Shown here one piece after another: positions 24,486-33,748 of a stretch of 49,775 nt of DNA. Where the stretch lies: assembly GCF_024623325.1 (NCBI RefSeq), contig NZ_JANJZD010000033.1, forward strand, positions 1 to 49,775, in the 5' to 3' direction. Position numbers and translations under genes: made by a program. The notes beneath the pieces were generated by a model. The model was not told the DNA's origin. It did no database searches and worked only from the letters and a program-made list of their open reading frames with translations. How positions within the stretch are numbered: the first letter of the stretch is position 1; each line of letters begins with the position of its first letter. The stretch is from Acetatifactor muris (GTDB taxonomy: Bacteria > Bacillota > Clostridia > Lachnospirales > Lachnospiraceae).

Positions 24486-26201
24486 ATGAAACTGATTCTG
24501 CAATACATACGGAAACATTTGGGTATTTTTCTGCTGTCAACTTTTTTCCTGACAATGGAGGCAATGGCAGATTTGCTGCAGCCTACCTTTATGTCCTATA
24601 TTGTGGACGAAGGCGTGAAAAATGCTGATGTCAGACGGATTCTTTTCTATGGACTGATTATGCTGGGCATTGCCGGGGCCGGCGCATTCTCTGCTGTCAT
24701 GCGCAACCAGTTTGCCAGCCGGACTTCTCAGACAATCGGCAGAGAGCTCCGCAGGGATATGTATCATAATGTGCAGCGGCTTTCCATGGAAAATATAGAC
24801 CGCCTGCAGCCGGCGTCCATCATTACGCGGATTACCAATGATGTGACGCAGATACAGGAATTTGTGAATGGAATCATGCGTATCATGGTAAAGGCGCCCA
24901 TTACCTGTATCGGCGCCATTGTGCTGATTATGTTCCAGACGCCCGGACAGGCGCCGGTTATGGCCGTTATCATCTTCGTGGTCTCTCTGCTGGTCTGGGG
25001 GAATATGCGGATCGGTTATCCGCGGTTTGGCACAGTGCAGAAGAAACTGGATGGCCTCAACGGTGTGACAAGGGAATTCCTTTCTTCCGTTCGTGTGGTG
25101 AAAGCTTTTCACGCGGAGGAAGAGGAGACAGATAAATTTCAGGAGTCTTCTCAGGCGCTTGCGGCGGCCAATGTCTCAGCACTTCGGGCCATGGCGATTT
25201 TTTCGCCGCTGATTAACCTGACGGTCAATTTCGGTATTGTGCTGCTGCTGTGGCTTTCCAGGAATCAGAGAAGCGCCGAAATCGGCAGACTGATGGCTTC
25301 TGTCAACTATATGACCCAGGTTCTTTTCTCTGTGATGATGATTTCCAATGCACTGAATACCGCGGTTCGCGCCGCAGCCTCCGCCGGACGGATTCGGGAG
25401 GTGCTGGACGAGGAACCGGCCCAGCATTTGCCGGAGAATCCGCTGACACCTGAGATAAAAGGAGATATCCGCTTTGAACATGTTTCCTTTGCCTATGCGG
25501 GAGCGGGAAGGGAATCTCTGCTTAATATAAATCTTCATATCAATCCCGGAGAAACGGTGGGAATCATCGGCTCTACCGGTTCGGGGAAGACCACGCTTGT
25601 CAATCTGATTCCCAGATTCTATGATGCCGGGAAAGGAAAGGTCCTGCTGGACGGCTGCGATGTGACCCGGATGGATACGAAACAGCTGCGGAATGCCATC
25701 GCGGTAGTCCCTCAGAAGGCGTTGCTTTTCAGCGGAACAATCCGGGATAATCTGCGCTGGGGCCGTGCCGACGCCTCTGAGGAGGAGCTGAAAGCGGCGG
25801 CGGAAACCGCCTGTGCAGATGAATTTATCGGGCAGAGCAGTCAGGGATACGATACTCTGCTGGGGCAGGGGGGAGTGAATCTGTCCGGCGGGCAGAAGCA
25901 GCGGCTTTCCATAGCGAGAGCGCTTGTGCGCTGCCCCCGGGTCCTGATTCTTGACGACTGTACCAGCGCGCTGGATGCCCGGACGGAAGCGGCCGTGCTG
26001 AACGGTCTGAGGAAGACGGCCAGTCAGGTTACCGTACTGCTGATCAGCCAGCGCATTTCCACTGTCATGCGCGCGGACCATATTCTGTGCCTGGACAACG
26101 GGCAGGTGGAAGGCTACGGGACACATGAGGAGCTGATGGCTTCCTGCGGAATCTATCAGGCAATCTATGACTCTCAGATTGGAGGTGGGCTGAATGGCTG
26201 A
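24486..26201 (+). CDS. ABC exporter, subunit with degenerate ATP site (heterodimer partner 1)
   Basis: A 571-residue half-transporter with six membrane helices (about 15-300), then an ATPase domain with Walker A GSTGSGKTT, signature LSGGQKQ and Walker B VLILDDCTSALD. The residue after the Walker B Asp is Asp rather than the catalytic Glu, which marks the degenerate site of heterodimeric exporters of the BmrCD/LmrCD/TM287-288 type. GGAGGAAG precedes the ATG, and it overlaps partner 2 by 8 bases. The transporter probably expels hydrophobic drugs or lipids; regulation by the adjacent PadR is plausible. Confidence 0.9.
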   Translation: MKLILQYIRKHLGIFLLSTFFLTMEAMADLLQPTFMSYIVDEGVKNADVRRILFYGLIMLGIAGAGAFSAVMRNQFASRTSQTIGRELRRDMYHNVQRLSMENIDRLQPASIITRITNDVTQIQEFVNGIMRIMVKAPITCIGAIVLIMFQTPGQAPVMAVIIFVVSLLVWGNMRIGYPRFGTVQKKLDGLNGVTREFLSSVRVVKAFHAEEEETDKFQESSQALAAANVSALRAMAIFSPLINLTVNFGIVLLLWLSRNQRSAEIGRLMASVNYMTQVLFSVMMISNALNTAVRAAASAGRIREVLDEEPAQHLPENPLTPEIKGDIRFEHVSFAYAGAGRESLLNINLHINPGETVGIIGSTGSGKTTLVNLIPRFYDAGKGKVLLDGCDVTRMDTKQLRNAIAVVPQKALLFSGTIRDNLRWGRADASEEELKAAAETACADEFIGQSSQGYDTLLGQGGVNLSGGQKQRLSIARALVRCPRVLILDDCTSALDARTEAAVLNGLRKTASQVTVLLISQRISTVMRADHILCLDNGQVEGYGTHEELMASCGIYQAIYDSQIGGGLNG

Positions 26202-27999
26202 GAATAAAGAGTATGTGCCGCCCAGAAATCCCGGCGGGATATCCCGTCCCGGACGGGGCGGTGTCGTGGTGAAGCCGAAAAATATGAAAGGGACTTTGGG
26301 GAGACTGTGGCAGCTGACCAAAGGCCACAGGAAAGGACTGGGGTGGATTTTCCTGCTGTCGGGACTGGCTTCCGGAGCCTCTGTTCTGTCACCCTATGTG
26401 ACGGGAAAGGCTGTGACGGCTATCAGCGGAGGGGATGCGCTCACCTGGATTCTGGTCTGTCTGACGGGGCTGTATGTCTGTGACTGGCTGATTCGATTTC
26501 TGCAGGCCTTTTTTATGGCTTCCATCGGACAGAATGTGATTCATCACATCCGGAGGGTACTGTTCGATCAGATTAAGACGCTGCCTCTGGCCTTTTTCGA
26601 CAGGCACAGGCACGGTGAGCTGATGAGCCGTCTGACCAACGACGTGGATAATATCAGCATCACCATTTCCAGTTCCCTGACGCTTCTTCTGACTTATGCG
26701 TTTACCATCGGCGGTGTCTTTGTGATGATGGTGACTTTGAGCCCGCTTCTGACACTGGTGGCGATTGTGGGGGTGGTATTGATTTTCACTCTGACGAAAA
26801 TCGTGACAAAGCGGACCAGAAAGCTTTTCCTGGAGCGTCAGAAGGTGTTGGGTGCGCTGAACGGGCAGGTGGAGGAAAGTATCTCCGGACTTTCCATCGT
26901 CAGGGCATTCTGCCGGGAAGAGGAGATGGAGCGGGAATTTGAAGAGAAAAATACCAGACTCTGCCGGGTGTCCATTCGCGCTCTGATATGGTCCGGCTAT
27001 CTGATGCCGCTGATGAATGTGATTAATAATCTCTGTTATGTGGCCATTGCAGTGTTCAGCGGGGTGTTGTTTGTGAATGGCAGTATCGGAGACATCGGCC
27101 TGATTACCAGTTTTCTGCTCTATGTGCGCCAGTTTACCCGGCCTTTTGTGGAAATCGCAAATATTTACAATAATTTTCAGACTGCCGTAGCCGGTGCGGA
27201 GCGTGTGTTTGAGATTCTGGACGAAGAGCCGGAGCCGGCGGACAAAGAGGGGGCCCTGCACCTGACGGCGCCCAGGGGAAATATCGAGCTTCGGCATGTA
27301 AGCTTCGGATATAATCCTGATAAGCCGGTGCTGAGAGATGTGTCCGTGAAGATCCCGGCGGGAACACAGACTGCCATTGTAGGCGCCACAGGATCCGGCA
27401 AGACCACGATAATCAATCTGCTTACAAGATTTTACGATGTATCGGGCGGAAGCATTCTGCTGGACGGACATGATCTGCGGGATTACAAAATGGATGACCT
27501 GCGGGCGGCTTTCGGTGTGGTGCTGCAGGATACGGCATTATTTGCCGAGAGCGTCAGAGACAATATCGCTTACGGACACCCGGAGGCTGCCATGGAGCAG
27601 ATTCGGCAGGCGGCGCGGGTTGCGGGGGCGGACGGATTTATCCAGCGTCTGCCCAAAGGATACGATACTGTGCTGGAACAGGGTGGAATGGAGCTGTCTC
27701 AGGGGGAGAGACAGTTAATCACCATAGCCAGAGCGGTTCTTGCCAACGCGCCGATTCTGATTCTCGACGAGGCTACCAGCTCAGTGGACACTGTTACCGA
27801 GCAGAAAATACGGCGTGCCATGCTGAAAATCTGCGAGGACCGCACATCGGTCATCATTGCACACAGACTTTCCACCATCCGGGATTCTGATATGATTATT
27901 CTGCTGGAGAAGGGGGAGATTGCGGAGCAGGGAACCCATGAGGAGCTGATGGCGCTGGACGGGCGCTATGCGCTGATGTATAAGACCCAGACAGGGTGA
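26194..27999 (+). CDS. ABC exporter, catalytic subunit (heterodimer partner 2)
   Basis: A 601-residue half-transporter. A 30-residue N-terminal extension (EYVPPRNPGG...GRGGVVVKPKN) precedes six membrane helices and the ATPase domain. Walker A is GATGSGKTT, Walker B is ILILDEATSSVD with the catalytic Glu, and the signature is LSQGERQ, which departs from LSGGQ. The canonical catalytic site therefore pairs this Walker B with the partner's LSGGQ, and the degenerate site pairs the partner's Asp-type Walker B with this LSQGE, as known for heterodimeric exporters. The H-loop is in VIIAHRLSTIRDSD. Confidence 0.92.
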   Translation: MAENKEYVPPRNPGGISRPGRGGVVVKPKNMKGTLGRLWQLTKGHRKGLGWIFLLSGLASGASVLSPYVTGKAVTAISGGDALTWILVCLTGLYVCDWLIRFLQAFFMASIGQNVIHHIRRVLFDQIKTLPLAFFDRHRHGELMSRLTNDVDNISITISSSLTLLLTYAFTIGGVFVMMVTLSPLLTLVAIVGVVLIFTLTKIVTKRTRKLFLERQKVLGALNGQVEESISGLSIVRAFCREEEMEREFEEKNTRLCRVSIRALIWSGYLMPLMNVINNLCYVAIAVFSGVLFVNGSIGDIGLITSFLLYVRQFTRPFVEIANIYNNFQTAVAGAERVFEILDEEPEPADKEGALHLTAPRGNIELRHVSFGYNPDKPVLRDVSVKIPAGTQTAIVGATGSGKTTIINLLTRFYDVSGGSILLDGHDLRDYKMDDLRAAFGVVLQDTALFAESVRDNIAYGHPEAAMEQIRQAARVAGADGFIQRLPKGYDTVLEQGGMELSQGERQLITIARAVLANAPILILDEATSSVDTVTEQKIRRAMLKICEDRTSVIIAHRLSTIRDSDMIILLEKGEIAEQGTHEELMALDGRYALMYKTQTG

Positions 28000-28057
28000 T
28001 GACGATAACGGTTTCGACCACCTGGCTTCAGGGGTGACTGAGAGGCACATAAAAATC

Positions 28058-28084
28058 CCGGGCCTGCACCAACGCGAAGCCCGG
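28058..28084 (+). other. GC-rich hairpin after the ABC exporter operon
   Basis: CCGGGC (28058-28063) pairs with GCCCGG (28079-28084). No T tract follows, so termination is uncertain. It lies about 60 bases after the exporter stop codon and immediately before the 48-bp repeats. Confidence 0.4.
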
Positions 28085-28093
28085 AATAAAGAA

Positions 28094-28260
28094 GTGGCCG
28101 TTGGCCCTTCTTAAAGAGGGGGCTTTCAGCCCCTCTTTGAGGTGGCCGTTGGCCCTTCTTAAAGAGGGGGCTTTCAGCCCCTCTTTGAGGTGGCCGTTGG
28201 CCCTTCTTAAAGAGGGTGGCTTATAGCCCCTCTTAAAGAGGTGGCTTTCAGCCCCTCTTA
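28094..28260. repeat. 48-bp hairpin-forming tandem repeats
   Basis: Units begin at 28094, 28142 and 28190 (exact 48-bp spacing). The first two are identical; the third diverges at its end and is followed by a partial fourth. Within each unit AAAGAGGGGGCT and AGCCCCTCTTT pair around TTC, so each copy makes a strong hairpin. It lies between the exporter operon and the SEC-C gene and encodes nothing. Confidence 0.9.
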
Positions 28261-28392
28261 GGGGAGGATAAGTATTATCCTTATCTTTGGTGAAAAATTC
28301 TTATCAAAGGAGGGGGTTCCTTGACATTAACTATTGTTGCCTGAAAATCGGTATCTATACATGGCGATGTAAATTTTTTAAAAAATTTTTTA

Positions 28393-28421
28393 TTGTCTTC
28401 GATGATAATCTGGTATATACT
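28393..28421 (+). promoter_or_regulatory. Probable promoter of the SEC-C protein gene
   Basis: TTGTCT (28393-28398) and TATACT (28416-28421) are 17 bases apart in an AT-rich stretch, about 84 bases before the ATG at 28505. Confidence 0.6.
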
Positions 28422-28504
28422 GTTAGAAGCGGAAAAAATCTCGGAATTCTCCGCGGAAGAATACATCCGGCTGCAGGCCGGAAAGATTTAAAAGGTGGTA
28501 GAAT

Positions 28505-29008
28505 ATGGCTTTATTGGAAAAATGGAGAGAAATTGCATACAACGAGTCGGCAGATAAGAACGAACTGCAGGCGCTCTGGCAGGATTATTTTCAGGAGGAG
28601 AAGGAGATTTACGCCGAACTTCTGAAGAATCCGGAGGATGTGGTAAAGGGCACGGTGAAGGAGCTGGCCGACAGATATGAGGTGTCTGTGATGACAATGA
28701 CCGGTTTCCTGGACGGCATCAATGACAGTCTGAAGGAGGCCAATCCCATTGAGGAGATGGAGGAGGATACGGAGGTAAATTTAGGCTTCGACAAGGCTCT
28801 TCTCTATAAGAATATGGTGGCTGCCGAAGCTGACTGGCTGTATAATCTGGAAGAGTGGGAGGATATTTTTGACGAAGATACCAGGAAGGCTCTGTATAAG
28901 GAGCAGAAATCCTCCACCACGATTGTGAAGGGTGCCAAAATATATCCGAACGATCCATGTCCCTGCGGAAGCGGCAAAAAATATAAAAAATGCTGCGGCA
29001 AAAGGTAA
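28505..29008 (+). CDS. SEC-C motif protein
   Basis: A 167-residue protein. The C-terminus holds the SEC-C zinc motif NDPCPCGSGKKYKKCCG, identical in form to the tail of SecA that binds zinc and contacts SecB and the ribosome. The first 140 residues are acidic and helical (for example EEMEEDTEVNLGFDKALLYK). It is too short for SecA and has no ATPase. Free SEC-C proteins are thought to bind ribosomes or nucleic acid, but their function is mostly unknown. AAAGGTGG precedes the ATG. A terminator lies 43 bases after the stop codon. Confidence 0.85.
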   Translation: MALLEKWREIAYNESADKNELQALWQDYFQEEKEIYAELLKNPEDVVKGTVKELADRYEVSVMTMTGFLDGINDSLKEANPIEEMEEDTEVNLGFDKALLYKNMVAAEADWLYNLEEWEDIFDEDTRKALYKEQKSSTTIVKGAKIYPNDPCPCGSGKKYKKCCGKR

Positions 29009-29051
29009 GCGACCGGGAAGGCTGACAGCAGCCGTTCACAGGAGGAGAAAG

Positions 29052-29081
29052 GACTCTTTTCAGCGAAAAGAGTTCTTTTTG
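29052..29081 (+). terminator. Rho-independent terminator after the SEC-C gene
   Basis: GACTCTTTT pairs with AAAAGAGTT around CAGCG and is followed by CTTTTTG. It ends the SEC-C transcript before the DUF308 gene. Confidence 0.8.
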
Positions 29082-29114
29082 TAAAAAAATTTCTTCTATG
29101 AGGAGGAATGCGCG

Positions 29115-29831
29115 ATGAAAGAACTGCTGAAAAAAGTCAAGTGGGATGCCATACTGAGTTCCCTGCTGTATGTGGTGCTGGGAATTGTGACCCTTATTAT
29201 TCCGGAGACAATGATTAAGACGCTGGGCTATCTGATCGGGATACTGCTTATTCTGGTGGGGGCTGTGTCCATGATCTGCTATCTGCTGAGGGACAACAGC
29301 CTGAACTATTATCGCCATGATTTCGGGTATGGGCTTGTGGGGATAGCGGTGGGCATTCTTTTTCTATATAAGGTGGAATGGATTATCTCTCTGGTTCCCG
29401 TGATACTGGGGATTCTGGTGCTGGCCAGCGGCTGCGGCAAGCTGCAGAATGTAATCGACATGAAACGGGCCGGATATGGAAACTGGGCGGCGATGCTGAT
29501 TTTGGCCGTTATCAATGTGATTTTCGGTGTGATACTGATCGTCAATCCCTTTGACACCGTGATTCTGCTGTTCCAGCTGGTGGGCGCGGGACTGATTTTC
29601 AGCGGTGTCACAGACTGCATAACGGCTGTCTATGTGGCGGGCAGGCTGAAAAAGTTTGTGGACCGCATGGAGGTTGTGGACAGCAGCTTCGTGGAAGAGA
29701 TAGTGAAGGAAAATAATTCCCGCAGAGGGCAGGAAGAGAATGGCGCAGAAGAGGCGCGAAGGGAAGACGGGGCGGAGAAAAGTGACGAAGAGACGTCGGA
29801 AAAAGTCAGTGATGAAGGAGCGGAAATGTGA
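29115..29831 (+). CDS. DUF308 (HdeD-like) membrane protein
   Basis: A 238-residue protein with six hydrophobic segments (about 12-30, 36-56, 72-88, 90-108, 124-144, 148-172) grouped as DUF308 repeats. A hydrophilic C-terminal tail of about 50 residues, rich in Glu and Arg, ends the protein. HdeD-type proteins confer acid resistance in enterobacteria, but the clostridial ones are uncharacterised. GAGGAGG precedes the ATG. It is coupled to the CBS gene by a GTGA overlap, so the two may act together. Confidence 0.85.
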   Translation: MKELLKKVKWDAILSSLLYVVLGIVTLIIPETMIKTLGYLIGILLILVGAVSMICYLLRDNSLNYYRHDFGYGLVGIAVGILFLYKVEWIISLVPVILGILVLASGCGKLQNVIDMKRAGYGNWAAMLILAVINVIFGVILIVNPFDTVILLFQLVGAGLIFSGVTDCITAVYVAGRLKKFVDRMEVVDSSFVEEIVKENNSRRGQEENGAEEARREDGAEKSDEETSEKVSDEGAEM

Positions 29832-30244
29832 ATATAGCATCTTTTTTATTGCCAAAGGCGGAGGTGGCTTATCTGCGGGACGATATGACTCTGCGGCAGG
29901 GACTTGAGAAGCTGCGCAGAAGCGGATTTTCAGCCATACCCGTCATTGACAGGGAGGACCGGTATGTGGGTGTGATCAGCGTGGCGGATTTTCTCTGGAA
30001 TATACTTGCCTACAATCAGAATCTGGAGGATATCACGCTGAAGAATCTGGAGCATATGACTGTGCGGGATTTTCTGCAGAACGGAAAGGTAAAGCCGGCC
30101 TGCATTGACACGGCCATGGAGAATCTGCTGGAACGGGCGAAAAATCAGAATTTCGTACCGGTTATCGACGACAGAAGTGTCTTTATCGGCATTGTCACCC
30201 GAAGTGATATCATAAAATATTTTGTGGACCAGAACAGAGAATGA
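29828..30244 (+). CDS. CBS-domain pair protein
   Basis: A 138-residue protein made of two CBS motifs: residues about 15-60 (AIPVIDREDRYVGVISVADF) and 80-135 (FVPVIDDRSVFIGIVTRSDI). Such Bateman pairs bind adenine nucleotides or c-di-AMP and sense energy or signalling state. The GTG start is fixed by AAGGAG 7 bases upstream and by overlap with the DUF308 stop. It sits just before apt and relA, in a setting rich in purine metabolism, which fits adenylate binding; this is inference. Confidence 0.88.
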   Translation: MNIASFLLPKAEVAYLRDDMTLRQGLEKLRRSGFSAIPVIDREDRYVGVISVADFLWNILAYNQNLEDITLKNLEHMTVRDFLQNGKVKPACIDTAMENLLERAKNQNFVPVIDDRSVFIGIVTRSDIIKYFVDQNRE

Positions 30245-30289
30245 CAGACGGCGGGAACGAAAATACATACAGGAAAAGAGGTAGTTAAG

Positions 30290-30814
30290 ATGAAGAAACT
30301 GGAAGAATACGTAGTCAGTATCCCTGATTTTCCCGAGGAGGGGATTATTTTCCGGGATGTGACCAGTGTGCTGCAGGATGCAGAGGGACTGCAGCTGGCA
30401 GTGAATACCATGCAGGAGCTGGTAAAGGATCTGGATTACGATGTGGTGGCCGGACCTGAATCAAGGGGATTTATATTTGGAACGCCTATCGCTTATAATA
30501 ATAAAAAGCCCTTTGTTCTGATTCGGAAGGCAGGGAAGCTTCCCAGAGAAACTGTCTCTGTCTCTTATGACCTGGAGTATGGCAGTGCCGTCATTGAGAT
30601 GCATAAGGACAGCATTCAACCGGGTCAGAAAGTGTTGATAGTGGACGATCTCATCGCCACAGGCGGAACCACCGAAGCCATGGTGAAGCTGGTGGAAAGC
30701 CTGGGCGGAGAAGTTGTGGGAATCGTGGTGCTGATGGAGCTGGCAGGACTGAAAGGCAGAGAGAAGCTGGCGGGATACCGTCTGGATTCGGCGATCTGCT
30801 ACCAGGGAAAGTAG
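30290..30814 (+). CDS. apt: Adenine phosphoribosyltransferase
   Basis: Apt converts adenine and PRPP to AMP and pyrophosphate for purine salvage. The 174-residue length and the PRPP-binding motif VLIVDDLIATGGTTEA fit the family. The adenine-side segment IPDFPEEGIIFRDVT and the flexible-loop region RKAGKLPRETVS are characteristic. AAAGAGGTA precedes the ATG. It lies 91 bases before relA, a neighbourhood conserved in many Firmicutes. Confidence 0.97.
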   Translation: MKKLEEYVVSIPDFPEEGIIFRDVTSVLQDAEGLQLAVNTMQELVKDLDYDVVAGPESRGFIFGTPIAYNNKKPFVLIRKAGKLPRETVSVSYDLEYGSAVIEMHKDSIQPGQKVLIVDDLIATGGTTEAMVKLVESLGGEVVGIVVLMELAGLKGREKLAGYRLDSAICYQGK

Positions 30815-30905
30815 AGACTGTCCGGGAGATAAGCTTCTTGTGGAAAGCAGGGGTTTTACCGGGAAAGAAGGCTCCGGGAGCACTGAATGGGCGTAGAAAG
30901 TGTGG

Positions 30906-33215
30906 ATGAGTATGGCGGAAGAAAAGAACGAGGAATTTTTTGACGACGGAAAAATGAGTGAATATCATGAATTTGTCGATCCCGAAGAATTATATCGGGA
31001 GCTTATTGCCCGTGTGCGGAAATATCATCCCAGCGACGATATCTCCATGATTGAGAAGGCATATAAGACTGCTGAGAAAGCGCATAAAGATCAGTTCCGT
31101 AAGTCCGGAGAACCTTATATCATTCATCCTTTGAACGTAGCCATTGTCCTGGCCGATCTGGAGCTGGACAAGGAAACCATAGTGGCTGGTATTCTCCATG
31201 ATGTGGTGGAGGATACCATTATGACAGAGGAGGATTTGAAGAAGGAATTCGGAGACGATGTGGCTCTGCTGGTGGACGGTGTCACGAAGCTGGAGAAGAT
31301 TCCCCTGTCCACAGGGACTGACCAGCCGGATGAAAAGCTGGAGATGCAGGCGGAGAACCTCCGGAAGATGTTTCTGGCCATGGCGAAGGATATCCGGGTG
31401 ATTCTGATCAAGCTGGCGGACAGACTCCATAATATGCGTACGCTGCAGTATAAAAAGCCGGAGAGCAGGCAGCGGATCGCGAAGGAGACACTGGAGATTT
31501 ACTGTCCCATTGCGCAGAGGCTGGGAATCAGCAAGGTGAAGATTGAGCTGGATGATCTGTCGCTGAAATATCTGGAGCCGGATGTCTATTATGATCTGGT
31601 GGATAAGATTTCCGTGAGGAAAAGTGTCCGTGAGAAATATATTCAGAGCATAGTGGACGAGGTCAGCGAGCATATCAGAAAAGCGGGCATCAAGGCGAAA
31701 ATTGACGGTCGGGTGAAGCATTTTTTCAGCATTTACAAAAAGATGCTGAATCAGGACAAGACGCTGGATCAGATTTATGATCTCTTCGCGGTGCGGATTA
31801 TTGTGGACAGCGTGAGGGACTGCTATGCGGCGCTGGGGGTCATCCATGAGATGTACAAACCCATTCCCGGGCGTTTTAAGGACTATATCGCCATGCCGAA
31901 GGCGAATATGTATCAGTCGCTGCATACCACGCTGATCGGCAGCTCAGGGCAGCCATTTGAAATCCAGATTCGTACGTTTGAAATGCATAAGGCGGCGGAA
32001 TACGGGATTGCTGCTCACTGGAAATACAAGGAGGCTTCCGACGGCAAAAGGGTGGAGGCCCAGGAGGAAGAGAAGCTGGTCTGGCTGCGGCAGATTCTGG
32101 AGTGGCAGCGGGATATGTCGGATAATCAGGAGTTTATGAAGCTTTTGAAGAACGACCTGGATCTGTTCTCCGACAATGTGTATTGCTTTACACCCACAGG
32201 TGAGGTGAAAAATCTGCCGGCGGGCTCCACAACCATTGACTTTGCCTACAGCATTCACTCCGCGGTTGGCAACAGAATGGTAGGCGCCAGGGTCAACGAC
32301 AAGCTGGTGACCATCGATTATGAGATTAAGAACGGTGACAGAATTGAGATTATCACTTCCCAGAATTCCAAGGGACCCAGCCGGGACTGGCTGAATGTGG
32401 TTAAGAGCACCCAGGCGAAGAATAAAATCAATCAGTGGTTTAAGAATGAATTGAAGGAAGACAACATTGTCAAGGGAAAGGAATTGCTGGCAAATTACTG
32501 CAAGATGAAAGCGGTGAACCTTTCCGAATTGATGAAGACAGACTATATGAGTGCGGTGATGCGTAAGTACGGATTCAGAGACTGGGATTCCGTGCTTGCA
32601 GCTATCGGTCATGGGGCGCTGAAGGAAGGGCAGATTGTCAACAAGATGCAGGACCTTTATGACAGAGAACACAAAAAGGCCATGACCAACGAGGAAGTTC
32701 TGGCCAGTATCGCGGAAGCGGGGGCGGCTTCCATCAACAGAACCGCCGCAGCAAAATCGAAAAGCGGTATTGTGGTGCGCGGAATTGCAGACTTGTCTGT
32801 CCGCTTTTCAAAATGCTGTTCGCCGGTGCCCGGAGACGAGATTGTGGGCTTTGTCACCAGGGGAAGAGGGATTTCCATTCACCGGACCGACTGTGTGAAT
32901 ATGATGAATCTGCCTGAAATCGAGCGGGCCCGCATCATTGATGCGGAGTGGCAGGCGCCGGAGGATGCCACGGAGAAATACGTGGCGGAGATTGACATCT
33001 ATGCAAATAACCGCAACGGGCTGCTGGCAGATATCACAAAAGCGCTGACGGAAAAAAATATCAGCATACTGTCTCTGAATACGAGGGTCAGCAGACAGGG
33101 GCTGGCCACGCTGCAGATGTCCTTTGAGGTGGAGAGCAGAGAGGAACTGAATCGGGTCATCGAGAAAATCCGGGGAATCGAAAGTGTGGTGGACATTGAG
33201 AGAGCTACCGGCTAA
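30906..33215 (+). CDS. relA: Bifunctional (p)ppGpp synthetase/hydrolase RelA/SpoT homologue
   Basis: This protein of about 769 residues makes and degrades the stringent-response alarmone. The HD hydrolase domain (about 50-200) contains ILHDVVEDT and KLADRLHNMRTL. The synthetase domain (about 240-380) has RFKDYIAMPKANMYQSLHTT. The TGS domain follows (VYCFTPTGEVKNLPAGST), then the zinc-finger-like region (VRFSKCCSPVPGDEIVGFV) and a C-terminal ACT domain. Hydrolase motif residues are intact, so both activities are likely. Starts at 30906, 30912 or a GTG at 30900 are all possible; none has a convincing ribosome binding site. Paired hairpins follow the stop codon. Confidence 0.95.
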   Translation: MSMAEEKNEEFFDDGKMSEYHEFVDPEELYRELIARVRKYHPSDDISMIEKAYKTAEKAHKDQFRKSGEPYIIHPLNVAIVLADLELDKETIVAGILHDVVEDTIMTEEDLKKEFGDDVALLVDGVTKLEKIPLSTGTDQPDEKLEMQAENLRKMFLAMAKDIRVILIKLADRLHNMRTLQYKKPESRQRIAKETLEIYCPIAQRLGISKVKIELDDLSLKYLEPDVYYDLVDKISVRKSVREKYIQSIVDEVSEHIRKAGIKAKIDGRVKHFFSIYKKMLNQDKTLDQIYDLFAVRIIVDSVRDCYAALGVIHEMYKPIPGRFKDYIAMPKANMYQSLHTTLIGSSGQPFEIQIRTFEMHKAAEYGIAAHWKYKEASDGKRVEAQEEEKLVWLRQILEWQRDMSDNQEFMKLLKNDLDLFSDNVYCFTPTGEVKNLPAGSTTIDFAYSIHSAVGNRMVGARVNDKLVTIDYEIKNGDRIEIITSQNSKGPSRDWLNVVKSTQAKNKINQWFKNELKEDNIVKGKELLANYCKMKAVNLSELMKTDYMSAVMRKYGFRDWDSVLAAIGHGALKEGQIVNKMQDLYDREHKKAMTNEEVLASIAEAGAASINRTAAAKSKSGIVVRGIADLSVRFSKCCSPVPGDEIVGFVTRGRGISIHRTDCVNMMNLPEIERARIIDAEWQAPEDATEKYVAEIDIYANNRNGLLADITKALTEKNISILSLNTRVSRQGLATLQMSFEVESREELNRVIEKIRGIESVVDIERATG

Positions 33216-33217
33216 AA

Positions 33218-33304
33218 CGGAATGAAGATTTTCTAAGGTCAGAAAGGACCTGACCTAAGAAAATCTAAGTCATTCCGGGAAGAATGCAAGTGCAGCATTC
33301 TTCC
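33218..33304 (+). terminator. Two adjacent hairpins after relA
   Basis: A long stem (33218-33277) pairs CGGAATGA and TTTTCTAAGGTCAG with CTGACCTAAGAAAA and TCATTCCG, with small bulges. It is followed by GGAAGAATG/CATTCTTCC (33278-33304). A run of T residues is lacking, so it may be an RNA-stabilising or processing structure as well as a terminator. Confidence 0.55.
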
Positions 33305-33419
33305 GGACTTGCACCGGTTCGTTAATTTTGTCTCAGTCCGTTTTATTGTATTCGATATAATGCATGTATAATTAAATTTTTTGTCTTTGATATATGTCGG
33401 GTGAAGGGAGTAATATCCT

Positions 33420-33690
33420 GTGAAAGAAAGCTTAAAAAACTTTTATAACTATATCGCATCAGACGAAGAATTATTCGTGTGTATTCGTATCAATGCCGGT
33501 AGATGGAATGAGAAATCATATCTTCAAATGAAGAAGCAGTATATTGTCCGGCTTTAAAAGATGTACAGAGGAAGAAATCTGTGAGTACCATTCGGAAGAA
33601 ATGTATTTAAGTATGATTGCTGAACGGATAAAAGAATTGAAGAATCTTCAGCTTGAATTCATGCACTCTTTATGGAATATGGATACGCCG
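33420..33690 (+). pseudogene. Decayed small ORF pair
   Basis: GTG 33420, preceded by AAGGGAG, opens a 45-codon frame (ESLKNFYNYIASDEELFVCI...) that stops at 33557. A different frame then continues with a helical sequence (CTEEEICEYHSEEMYLSMIA, then ERIKELKNLQLEFM) to about 33690. The pattern of a good start followed by a shifted helical tail suggests a broken gene. I recognise no family, and the link between the two pieces is uncertain. Confidence 0.35.
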
Positions 33691-33748
33691 GGAAGATGAA
33701 AGCAAATTGGAAATTAATTTTTTAGAAAATTTCAGGGAGATAAATGGT

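Noticed and set aside
28094..28260. CRISPR array
   Set aside because: Repeats are contiguous with no unique spacers, and no cas gene is present.
33653..33748. Extended N-terminus of the MBL hydrolase
   Set aside because: The extra residues match the decayed upstream sequence rather than the enzyme, and a clear ribosome binding site precedes 33749.
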